Positions 57,131 through 64,000 of a DNA stretch of 64,000 bases are shown here, in pieces. The DNA is from Chryseobacterium sp. 52 (GTDB lineage Bacteria; Bacteroidota; Bacteroidia; Flavobacteriales; Weeksellaceae). Numbering within the stretch: the first letter of the stretch is position 1; the number at the start of each line of letters is the position of its first letter. Both the position numbers and the translations under genes were made by a program. The DNA lies in assembly GCF_002754245.1 (NCBI RefSeq), contig NZ_PEEX01000001.1:1530001-1594000 (forward strand), written 5' to 3'. The notes under the pieces are model-generated. The model was not told the DNA's origin and did no database searches. It was given only the letters and a program-made list of their open reading frames with translations.

Positions 57131-58972
57131 TTATCTTTCTACCAGCTCTTTTACAGGTTCTCCGTAATAATCTATCTCTGTGGTTTTAATCTGCAGCAGC
57201 TGATACCATTTTATAAAAGCTCCTATAAATACAATCAGCATCAGAATCATAGCCGTTACCGCTAGCGCTGCCAGCAAATACTGTTCTTTGGGAAGGTAAA
57301 TGTCTATGACCTGAATATAACCTGCCCAGAAGGTAATTCCAGCCATAAAAACGCCCGGAATTGCCGAACATAAGGCATATTTTCCTCTGTTCATCCGGAT
57401 CAGCATCGTCGTACAGACAATGAGTCCGCAGGCTGCCAGCAGCTGATTACTGATTCCGAACAGGGGCCAGATACTGCTTACGTTACCTGTAAATACCAGA
57501 TAGCCCCATGCAAAAGTGAATAAGAGGCTGCTGATAATAATCCCCGGAATCCAGTTCTTATCATTGAATTTAGGAATCACAGATCCCAGCATTTCCTGTA
57601 AAAAGAAACGTCCTACTCTTGTACCTGCATCAATAGCTGTAAGGATGAATACGGCTTCAAACATGATGGCAAAATTATACCAGTATGCAGTGAGCTGATC
57701 CATATAAGGGATTTTATTAAATATATGAGCCATTCCCACGGCTAAAGATACCGCACCTCCGGTTCTTCCGTGAAGTTCAATGCCTATTTTCTGTGAATAA
57801 TAATCAATATCTACCCCGTGCAGAGCAGGATGTGCCGCCAGAAAAGCGTCATAAGATTCTTTCGGAGTGTTAATCGCAAAGTAATCACCCGGCATTAATG
57901 TACAGGCCGCGATCAAAGCCATCAAAGCCACAAAACCTTCTACGAGCATGGCACCATAGCCTACAAAAAGGATTTCTCTTTCTCTGTTGAGCATTTTAGG
58001 AGTTGTTCCTGTAGCAATCACCGCATGGAAACCAGAAATAGCACCACAGGCAATCACAATGAAAATAAAAGGAAGTACAGGACCTCCAATCACCGGACCC
58101 CCACCGTTCACAAATTCTGTAAGAGCAGGCATTTGGATCGTTGGGTGAATTACAATCACACCAATGGCTAGCATAATGATCGTTCCTATTTTCAGATAGG
58201 TCGAAAGATAATCTCTAGGTACTAAAAGCAGCCATACAGGAAGTACAGAAGCCAGAAACCCATATAAAGGAATGGCAATGGAAATGGTTTTAATATCCCA
58301 TGAAAATAAGTTGTTCATGGTTTCGTTCTGCATCAGGCTGTGTCCCCCGATAATCCCGGCAATTAAAAGTATACCGCCCAAAATACTGGCAAAAAGAACA
58401 CTGTTTTTTCTGTATCTCATGATCAAACCCATGATCACGGCAATAGGCATCGTAATCACAACGGTAAAAAGAGACCATGAAGCTTCATGCATTGCATTGA
58501 TACAGGCCAGTGATAAACCGGCCAGGGTAAGGATCAGGATAAATAATATGGCAAAACCGGCAACTGTTCCTGTAGCCTTACCTATTTCTTTAGAAGCAAT
58601 GGTGGCCAGACTCTGACCTTTATGTCTCACAGAAGCAAACAGAACAACCATATCATGTACGCCGCCACCCAATACACATCCTATCAGGATCCATAAGGCA
58701 CCGGGAAGATAACCGAACTGGGCTGCCAAAACGGGCCCTACTAAAGGTCCTGCGGCAGCAATAGCAGCAAAATGATGACCAAAAAGTACATTTTTATTGG
58801 TTGCCACATAATCTTTTCCGTCTGCAAATTCTACAGCAGGCGTTGTGTTTTTATCATTAAGCCTAAGTACTTTATTGGCAATGAAAATACCATAAAACCG
58901 ATAGGCAATCGCAAAAATAAGTACCGATACGAATATCAGGGTTAAAGCATTAGTGTTATTCAGAAAATCCAT
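57131..58972 (-). CDS. cstA: Carbon starvation protein A
   Basis: A 613-residue inner-membrane protein with about 16 helices. CstA signatures: RFYGIFIANKVLRLND, VLFGHHFAAIAAAGPLVGPVLAAQFGY, CGAISGFHAVIATGTTPKML and GMAHIFNKIPY. Members import peptides or pyruvate when carbon is short. No hairpin was seen between its stop and the thi promoter 30 bases away, so readthrough into the thiamin operon is possible. No pairing regulator gene lies beside it. Confidence 0.95.
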   Translation of the reverse strand: MDFLNNTNALTLIFVSVLIFAIAYRFYGIFIANKVLRLNDKNTTPAVEFADGKDYVATNKNVLFGHHFAAIAAAGPLVGPVLAAQFGYLPGALWILIGCVLGGGVHDMVVLFASVRHKGQSLATIASKEIGKATGTVAGFAILFILILTLAGLSLACINAMHEASWSLFTVVITMPIAVIMGLIMRYRKNSVLFASILGGILLIAGIIGGHSLMQNETMNNLFSWDIKTISIAIPLYGFLASVLPVWLLLVPRDYLSTYLKIGTIIMLAIGVIVIHPTIQMPALTEFVNGGGPVIGGPVLPFIFIVIACGAISGFHAVIATGTTPKMLNREREILFVGYGAMLVEGFVALMALIAACTLMPGDYFAINTPKESYDAFLAAHPALHGVDIDYYSQKIGIELHGRTGGAVSLAVGMAHIFNKIPYMDQLTAYWYNFAIMFEAVFILTAIDAGTRVGRFFLQEMLGSVIPKFNDKNWIPGIIISSLLFTFAWGYLVFTGNVSSIWPLFGISNQLLAACGLIVCTTMLIRMNRGKYALCSAIPGVFMAGITFWAGYIQVIDIYLPKEQYLLAALAVTAMILMLIVFIGAFIKWYQLLQIKTTEIDYYGEPVKELVER

Positions 58973-59183
58973 ACCATTTGTTTTTTAAGAATGAATAATT
59001 AAAAATATCGGACATTTTGTTAAGAATAATTTAAACAAAAGCCAAGTTAATTATTTTAGACATAAAAATGTATGATATGTATATTAAACTAGCAAATTTG
59101 TATTTTTAGAAGGATATATTTATTTTATAATTTTGATTTATAATGGTTTAATAAAATTGTTCTTTCGAAATGTATAGGACTTA

Positions 59184-60206
59184 TTATTTTCGTTGAGAAA
59201 CAATAAAATCTACCATTTGGTCGGTAAGTTTATCCAGATATGCTGTATCAGTTGCTCCGAAACCATGGATGCCATCTTTGACAATAATCAGACTATTCTG
59301 AACATTTTCTCTATTGAGTTTTCTGTGAAGTTTTTTAGACTGTTTCATTGGAACTACTTTATCTTTATTTCCCTGCATAATTAAAGTAGGAACGCCACCA
59401 GAAACATAGGTTAAAGGAGAAATGGTTTTAAAATATTCCACAGTCTTTCTTTTGTCCTTTTTAATATCATATCCGGACAGTCCTCTTACAAGATTTGTTC
59501 TGAGATCCACTATTTTTTTTGCCGCCAGTCCGAAAAAAAAGACCGGTACTTTTCCAAGTCGCGTATGCAGCAGCTGGTTAAGGTCTGAGGGGCCATAATG
59601 ATCCACAACGTAATTGACCTTTGCGGAATAAGACGAAAGCTCCGGGCTTCCAAGAAACTCATTGTCCGGAGTGTACGCTGCAAGCATAGAAAGGTGCGCT
59701 CCCGAAGAAGCTCCAAAAAATCCGATATTGTCCGGGTCAAAATGATACTTCACCGCATTTTTCCGTACCCATCTTACTGCATCTTTGGTATCTTCCAGAG
59801 GAACCGGAAAATGAATACTGTCATTCAGAAGCGTATGATCAATACTGATGACTGCATAGTTTTTACCGAGCAGCTTTGCAATGAATGTCTCAATATAGCT
59901 TCCATCCCTTACGGTTTTATCGCCCTTTACCCAAGCACCTCCATGTACATAGATAACGACGGGCATTTTTTCATCCGAAGTATTTTTTGGAGTATATAGA
60001 TCGAGTAAGAGAGGTTTTCCCTTTTCATTGGTTTTATAAGTTATATTTTCCGATACCGCTGATATTCCTGGCAGAAAACTGCTTTTTCCTGTTTTGGGTT
60101 CGAACTGATCTTGAGAATAACTTAAATTGAACAGGCTTAAAGAGAAAACAAAAAACAGGTTTATAAAAAACCTGTAGATTGATATGTTGTTTACTGATGA
60201 TTTCAT
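59184..60206 (-). CDS. Secreted alpha/beta hydrolase (esterase, BD-FAE/lipase-like)
   Basis: A 340-residue protein with a signal peptide (FINLFFVFSLSLFNLSYSQ). The oxyanion-site block VIYVHGGAWVKGD, the nucleophile elbow GFFGASSGAHLSML and a C-terminal GIHGFGATD (histidine) are those of the hormone-sensitive-lipase-like esterases. The acid residue probably lies in MQGNKDKVVPMK. It may act on acetylated glycans or short esters outside the cell. It is the last gene of its strand group, 23 bases from the DUF3037 gene. Confidence 0.9.
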   Translation of the reverse strand: MKSSVNNISIYRFFINLFFVFSLSLFNLSYSQDQFEPKTGKSSFLPGISAVSENITYKTNEKGKPLLLDLYTPKNTSDEKMPVVIYVHGGAWVKGDKTVRDGSYIETFIAKLLGKNYAVISIDHTLLNDSIHFPVPLEDTKDAVRWVRKNAVKYHFDPDNIGFFGASSGAHLSMLAAYTPDNEFLGSPELSSYSAKVNYVVDHYGPSDLNQLLHTRLGKVPVFFFGLAAKKIVDLRTNLVRGLSGYDIKKDKRKTVEYFKTISPLTYVSGGVPTLIMQGNKDKVVPMKQSKKLHRKLNRENVQNSLIIVKDGIHGFGATDTAYLDKLTDQMVDFIVSQRK

Positions 60207-60229
60207 AAGATACTTTTTGTGATGGAGTA

Positions 60230-60613
60230 TTATTTTACTAACTCCTGAAAAAGTTTACCAAAAGTTTTTTCCAGATCTTTGGATTTTCCGGGATGAGGCC
60301 TCGAAGTCTGTACAACGGAACTTCTGACAGCTGTCAGCCAGCGGAAACGCTCAGGGATTTCCATCAGCGCAATAGGGCCTCCTTCTTTATCGCCGTTTGC
60401 AATTTTCCGGAAGCTTTCCAGATTCTGGATGATATCGTCGTAATCAAGTTTACTGTGCATTAACCTGAATTTATCCGGACACAGGAAGAATTCCACACGG
60501 ATAAACTTTTCTTTTTTGGAGAACATGACGAGCCCTATATTGAAAAATTCTTCTCTTTCAACTTTCGGAACCAAACGTATGACGGCGTATTCGTATATTT
60601 TATCCTCTTGCAT
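60230..60613 (-). CDS. DUF3037 domain-containing protein
   Basis: A 127-residue cytoplasmic protein (YEYAVIRLVPKVEREEFFNIGLVMFSKK, LCPDKFRLMHSKLDYDD, RPHPGKSKDLEKTFGKLFQELVK), recognised as DUF3037. This family is commonly encoded next to a small HipA-like kinase, as here. Function unknown. The gene overlaps the kinase gene by 14 bases, so synthesis is coupled. A partner or substrate of the kinase is the natural guess. Confidence 0.85.
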   Translation of the reverse strand: MQEDKIYEYAVIRLVPKVEREEFFNIGLVMFSKKEKFIRVEFFLCPDKFRLMHSKLDYDDIIQNLESFRKIANGDKEGGPIALMEIPERFRWLTAVRSSVVQTSRPHPGKSKDLEKTFGKLFQELVK

Positions 60614-61373
60614 TTCTGGCTTCGTTTACAAAGATTTGAGAATTTTCTAACCTGGTTTTCATAAACTGAAAATAGATCTCACGGATCTCTTCAGGAGTTT
60701 CATCGGCGTCATTCCATTGCAGCCAGTCTTCAGGAATCAAATTGACAATTTCTCTGAAAAGCGTATCATTCAGTACTTCATGGGCAAACTGATCAGCTTC
60801 GTCCAGCATTTTTGCTTTCGGAAGCAGGACATGGTCTTTCACATATTTGAAAGGTGTTTTCGCTGCTGCATCAAAATTCTGCCACGAATGATGGAAATAA
60901 AACGAGGCTCCGTTATCAATGACCCAGAGTTCTTTATGCCACATCAGAAGATTCGTATTTCTAAAAGTACGGTCAATATTGGTGATAAATGCATCCAGCC
61001 ATACAATCTTTGAAGCCAGAAGAGGATCAACCATTACACCGGGATCGTAGGTGATGGAACCTGAAAGATAATGCAGACCAAGATTCAGACCTTCAGAATG
61101 TTTCAAAAGATCCTGAATTTCTTCATCAGCCTCTGTTCTTCCAAAATCCACGTCAAGATTCACAAATACGAGCTCAGGAATCTGCAGTCCCAGAGCTTCT
61201 GTAATCTTACCGCCCAGCAATTCTGAGATCAGCATCTTAACTCCGTGGCCTGCGCCCCGAAATTTCAGTACATATTTAAAATCATCATCAGCTTCTGCCA
61301 AAGCAGGAAGAGATCCGCCTTCCCTCAGGGGCAGAATGTAACGCATGACGGTTACCGTTCTTAAATCCAGCAT
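60600..61373 (-). CDS. HipA-like kinase (HipA_2 family)
   Basis: A 257-residue protein with a kinase-like arrangement: Lys37 in YVLKFRGAGHG (ATP lysine), TNIDRTFRNTNLLMW with Asp134 and Asn139/141 (catalytic loop) and WVIDNGASF with Asp153 (metal loop). This is the compact HipA-like group, shorter than the HipA toxin and without its N-terminal domain. Residues needed for phosphotransfer look intact. Its target is unknown. Downstream overlap with DUF3037 defines a conserved two-gene module. Its -7 box lies five bases from the start. Confidence 0.83.
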   Translation of the reverse strand: MLDLRTVTVMRYILPLREGGSLPALAEADDDFKYVLKFRGAGHGVKMLISELLGGKITEALGLQIPELVFVNLDVDFGRTEADEEIQDLLKHSEGLNLGLHYLSGSITYDPGVMVDPLLASKIVWLDAFITNIDRTFRNTNLLMWHKELWVIDNGASFYFHHSWQNFDAAAKTPFKYVKDHVLLPKAKMLDEADQFAHEVLNDTLFREIVNLIPEDWLQWNDADETPEEIREIYFQFMKTRLENSQIFVNEARNARG

Positions 61374-61377
61374 ACCG

Positions 61378-61385
61378 CAAAATTA
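61378..61385 (-). promoter_or_regulatory. -7 box (TAATTTTG) almost touching the kinase start
   Basis: On the minus strand the sequence TAATTTTGCGGTATG places 4 bases between box and ATG, so the kinase mRNA should be leaderless or nearly so. No -33 at standard spacing. The upstream gene ends at 61389, immediately behind the box. Confidence 0.55.
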
Positions 61386-61388
61386 AGG

Positions 61389-62645
61389 TTATTTTTTGAT
61401 AATTTTTTTAGTGTATTCCTTTTCTCCGGTTTTATATTTCAAAAAGTAAATTCCGCATGATAGATGATGAACAGGAATACTGTAACCGGAATCTGTTTTC
61501 TCCAGATTATGACTGAGAATCTGTCCCGAAGTATCCGTTAATGAAAGAACAGACCATTTTTCTGCTGTGGTGATGTGAATAAAATCCTGCACCGGATTTG
61601 GATAGATCCGGACTTTGCTGATATTTTCGTCCTTTGTTCCCAAATTGCTGATCGTTATAGATTTTGTTTTGGTAGAACTGTTTCCACATGCATTTGTTGT
61701 AAGGCTTACCTGATAGGTTCCTGCAGCAGGGTAGTGATGCGTTGGATGTTCTAATGCTGAGGTATTTCCGTCTCCGAAATTCCAGGAGAAAGTAGTGGCA
61801 TTCTGTGTCTGGTTGGTGAACTGCAAAGTAGAATTTCCTGCTGCCTGATATTTAAATCTGCTTGCAACATCATTAGCTCCCACAAACCAGGTATCAAGAT
61901 GGTTATACACCGTATTTTTGACAATGCTTTTCAGGATCTGTGACTCTGTCAGGGTTAAATTTCCGTTGAAAGGAGCCTGCTCAGGATCTTTTTTGAAAAG
62001 GATCGTATAAAAAGTATAAGCCGCTGCCATAGAGCCTAAATAACTGGGATGAGAACCGTCGCCGGAATAGAGTTCCATAGAAGGATATTGCTGGCTGATT
62101 GTTCTCCATACCTTTCCAACCGGAGAAATAATACTTTCATTAAGTTGCGCCATATCCATATACCGGCTGTAGATAAGATCGTCCATGCCTTCGTAGGTGC
62201 ATACGGCAGTATTTCCGGCAGTACAGTTGGTCGCATCACCGGTTTTATAGCCCCATGTCATGAAAAATATTGGATTTCCACAGCCATTGGAGTTTTTGAT
62301 TCTTTCAGCAAGCTGCTTTGCATAAGGATGCATTTCTGCCTGAATAAATGTATTGGGAAAGGACGGGATCTGGCTCTGTTCCTGAAGCACTACATAATCC
62401 CAGTTGCCCTGGCTTATGGCTGAGGTTACAATAGGGTTTTCTGCATGCTGTTTGAGTCTTGCCCCTCCCTGTACATGACTTTGATGATCCAGTACATCCC
62501 CTGTAGAAGCTGCTATGGATTGTATCAGTACCGGAAGATCATTAGTGTACGTATAGCTGTTTCCCACGAAGAAAACTTTTTTTGTGATCTGTCCAAAAAG
62601 GAATGCAAAGGAAATTAAAAAGAAAAGGAGTAATGTTTTTTTCAT
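61389..62645 (-). CDS. Secreted SGNH-like protein with PKD and T9SS sorting domains
   Basis: A 418-residue protein with a signal peptide (MKKTLLLFFLISFAFLFGQ). Residues 25-260 resemble SGNH-type hydrolases: KVFFVGNSYTYTNDLP (serine) and YSGDGSHPSYLGSMA (Asp/His). A PKD domain follows at about 265-335 (FSWNFGDGNTSALEHPTHHY, AGTYQVSL). The last ~75 residues are a type IX secretion sorting domain (RIYPNPVQDFIHI, GIYFLKYKTGEKEYTKKIIKK). The protein is therefore exported through T9SS to the surface or medium. The enzyme target is unknown. Confidence 0.9.
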   Translation of the reverse strand: MKKTLLLFFLISFAFLFGQITKKVFFVGNSYTYTNDLPVLIQSIAASTGDVLDHQSHVQGGARLKQHAENPIVTSAISQGNWDYVVLQEQSQIPSFPNTFIQAEMHPYAKQLAERIKNSNGCGNPIFFMTWGYKTGDATNCTAGNTAVCTYEGMDDLIYSRYMDMAQLNESIISPVGKVWRTISQQYPSMELYSGDGSHPSYLGSMAAAYTFYTILFKKDPEQAPFNGNLTLTESQILKSIVKNTVYNHLDTWFVGANDVASRFKYQAAGNSTLQFTNQTQNATTFSWNFGDGNTSALEHPTHHYPAAGTYQVSLTTNACGNSSTKTKSITISNLGTKDENISKVRIYPNPVQDFIHITTAEKWSVLSLTDTSGQILSHNLEKTDSGYSIPVHHLSCGIYFLKYKTGEKEYTKKIIKK

Positions 62646-62669
62646 ATATTTAGGTTAAAGTGAATCTTA

Positions 62670-62677
62670 CAAATATA
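62670..62677 (-). promoter_or_regulatory. -7 box (TATATTTG) for the SGNH-PKD-T9SS gene
   Basis: Exact minus-strand match to TAnnTTTG 24 bases before the ATG. A TTTG lies 23 bp upstream (62704-62701), at the long end of accepted spacing. Confidence 0.5.
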
Positions 62678-62717
62678 AGTGTAATTGAATAGGAATTAAA
62701 CAAACTGTTTTTATTGT

Positions 62718-63560
62718 ATGAAATTGATAAAAGATGTTAATATAATATTGAGAAATCCTGAAACAAGAGAATTTCTTGCTGATGCATTTTATGCTGAAAC
62801 TAATGAGAAATTGCCGTTAGTGATCTTTGTTCACGGCTATAAAGGTTATAAGGATTGGGGCGCATGGAATTTGATGGCTGAAAAATTTTCAGAAGCCGGA
62901 TTTTTCTTTGTGAAATTTAATTCTTCCCATAACGGAACTACTGTTGAAGATCCCCATAATTTTGCTGATCTGGAAGCTTTTGGAAATAATAATTATTCAA
63001 AAGAGCTTTCTGACCTTGGGGTTGTGATCGATCATTTTGTGAAAGATCCTAAAGTGGATGACCAGAAAATAATTCTGATCGGACACAGCAGAGGAGGAGG
63101 GATTTCTATTGTGAAAACATTTGAAGATGAAAGGATTAACGGGCTGATTACACTGGCAAGCGTAGATACTTTAGAACGTTTTCCACAAGACGAAGCCCTG
63201 GTAAACTGGAAAAAAGAAGGGGTATATTATGTGCTGAACGGGCGTACAAAACAGGAAATGCCTCACTACTATCAGTTTTATGAAGATTTTGAAAATAATA
63301 TTCACCGTTTTGATGTAGAAAGAGCTACAGAAATGGCAAAAGCATATGTACTTATTATTCATGGGACCCGTGACGAAAGTGTAGATGTGAAAAGTGCTGA
63401 GCATCTTCATATCCTGAACCCGAATTCAGAATTGTTTTTAGTAGAGAATGCAGATCATACTTTCGGATCAAAAGAACCCTGGACGGAAAAAGACCTTCCG
63501 GAACATCTGAATATCGTTACTGAAAAATGCATTGATTTTATTAATAAAAATATGAAATAA
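62718..63560 (+). CDS. Alpha/beta hydrolase, cytoplasmic
   Basis: A 280-residue protein without signal peptide: LVIFVHGYKGYKDWGAWNLM (oxyanion region), ILIGHSRGGGISIV (nucleophile serine), IIHGTRDESVDVKSAEHL (acid) and VENADHTFG (histidine). The set is the usual Ser-Asp-His triad of the serine aminopeptidase/BAAT-like hydrolases. Substrate unknown. It diverges from the T9SS gene and has no clear -7 box. Confidence 0.92.
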   Translation: MKLIKDVNIILRNPETREFLADAFYAETNEKLPLVIFVHGYKGYKDWGAWNLMAEKFSEAGFFFVKFNSSHNGTTVEDPHNFADLEAFGNNNYSKELSDLGVVIDHFVKDPKVDDQKIILIGHSRGGGISIVKTFEDERINGLITLASVDTLERFPQDEALVNWKKEGVYYVLNGRTKQEMPHYYQFYEDFENNIHRFDVERATEMAKAYVLIIHGTRDESVDVKSAEHLHILNPNSELFLVENADHTFGSKEPWTEKDLPEHLNIVTEKCIDFINKNMK

Positions 63561-63625
63561 GCTTAATAATGGAATAAAATTTGAATATTGACGTTCTAAT
63601 TATTAATCACCATATTAAAATTATT

Positions 63626-64000
63626 ATGAAAAAATTAATTGTAAGCGCAATGGCGTTTTCATTATTTGCTGTGATCTCATGTAAAAAAGAAGTAAAAACT
63701 GATGGAACTGCTACCGGAACAGATTCAATGACGGTAACAGGCTCTAAAGATTCTTTAGCAGCACCCAGAACAGATTCGGTTTCTTCTCCTTCTGCTACGG
63801 CTTCCACAGATAATATCATTACTAAAAATGCAGGAAAATATCCTCACGATATTAAGTTATTTGAAGATAAAAGTTTTGCAGACCGAGTTAAAAAACTTGC
63901 CGGAGCACAATATGGTGAAATGCTTAAAAATTTCAACGTAGAAACTCCAATCGTATCTGAAAATGGAATCTATAAAGTAACAGGATGTAAGCAGCACGAC
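63626..64000 (+). CDS. Lipoprotein, partial (3' end beyond window)
   Basis: An open frame from the ATG at 63626 runs through the last base, giving 125 residues. A lipoprotein signal (MKKLIVSAMAFSLFAVISC, then KKEVKTDG) is followed by a low-complexity Ser/Thr/Ala/Asp linker (about 25-65) and the beginning of a folded domain (YPHDIKLFEDKSFADRVKKLAG, NGIYKVTGCKQHD). No family recognised from the visible part. It is 66 bases downstream of the hydrolase gene on the same strand. Confidence 0.82.
   Translation, partial: MKKLIVSAMAFSLFAVISCKKEVKTDGTATGTDSMTVTGSKDSLAAPRTDSVSSPSATASTDNIITKNAGKYPHDIKLFEDKSFADRVKKLAGAQYGEMLKNFNVETPIVSENGIYKVTGCKQHD

Noticed and set aside
63607..63819. Minus-strand 70-residue frame at the right end
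   Set aside because: It is antisense to the lipoprotein gene that has a clear start, signal and lipobox.
1..64000. CRISPR arrays, insertion sequences, prophage, tRNA or rRNA genes
   Set aside because: No repeat-spacer pattern, transposase, integrase, phage gene or clover-leaf-like sequence was found on reading the window.

Overview
The window is a stretch of AT-rich chromosome from a member of the Bacteroidota, class Flavobacteriia, most likely Chryseobacterium or a close relative in the Weeksellaceae. The evidence is: many genes preceded by the Bacteroidota-type promoter (a -7 box TAnnTTTG, several times with a -33 TTTG exactly 19 bp upstream); a type IX secretion C-terminal sorting domain; a GLPGLI-like domain joined to a PNGase F-like domain; a transketolase split into two genes; and a grasp-with-spasm peptide-modification locus. 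No tRNA, rRNA, insertion sequence, prophage or CRISPR array was seen. Most of the window is ordinary core chromosome.

Layout. 0-6.6 kb: tsaD (cut by the window edge) diverges from a very large TamB-like envelope gene, followed by an Lrp-type regulator and a small membrane protein. 6.65-11.3 kb: a RiPP locus on the minus strand with precursor gwsA, two near-identical lipoprotein paralogues, ATP-grasp ligase gwsG, an orphan 60-residue gene and SPASM protein gwsS. 11.6-13.2 kb: three uncharacterised genes. 13.3-18.2 kb: split transketolase, an SGNH hydrolase and a sodium:solute symporter. 18.3-22.7 kb: a compact minus-strand redox/stress cluster (two pirins, two small GNATs, a flavin reductase, a TMEM175-type channel, a mono-cluster ferredoxin, OsmC). 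22.8-30.6 kb: an MFS exporter, asnB, a GLPGLI/PNGase F-like secreted protein and an RNA m5C methyltransferase. 30.9-43.8 kb: housekeeping and envelope genes (PhnA-type zinc ribbon, an ABC ATPase, YceI, pheS, ferredoxin reductase plus ferredoxin, LOG protein, pepD, recR, a glycosyltransferase, secG). 43.9-53.9 kb: an M16 peptidase pair, a thrombospondin-type-3 protein, pcrA and a TonB-dependent receptor. 54.0-57.1 kb: a thiamin salvage operon (thiM-thiE-thiD-tenA) under a TPP riboswitch. 57.1-64 kb: cstA, two alpha/beta hydrolases, a HipA-like kinase/DUF3037 pair, an SGNH-PKD-T9SS protein and a lipoprotein cut by the right edge.

Most notable. (1) The grasp-with-spasm locus: its SPASM protein lacks the radical-SAM CxxxCxxC motif, the precursor has no cysteine, two lipoprotein genes are tandem duplicates, and duplication scars plus a decayed third copy lie beside gwsG. 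(2) A candidate structured RNA of about 110 nt at 31.25-31.36 kb on the minus strand, with its own -7 box, five nested helices, an unpaired CCUCCC loop and a U-tract. (3) At least six genes whose -7 box lies only 5-9 bases before the start codon, predicting leaderless or nearly leaderless mRNAs. (4) A family of degenerate intergenic repeats at three loci, one of which supplies the last codons of asnB.

All calls were made by reading sequence and translations. No database search, folding or alignment program was run, and family names come from recognised motifs.
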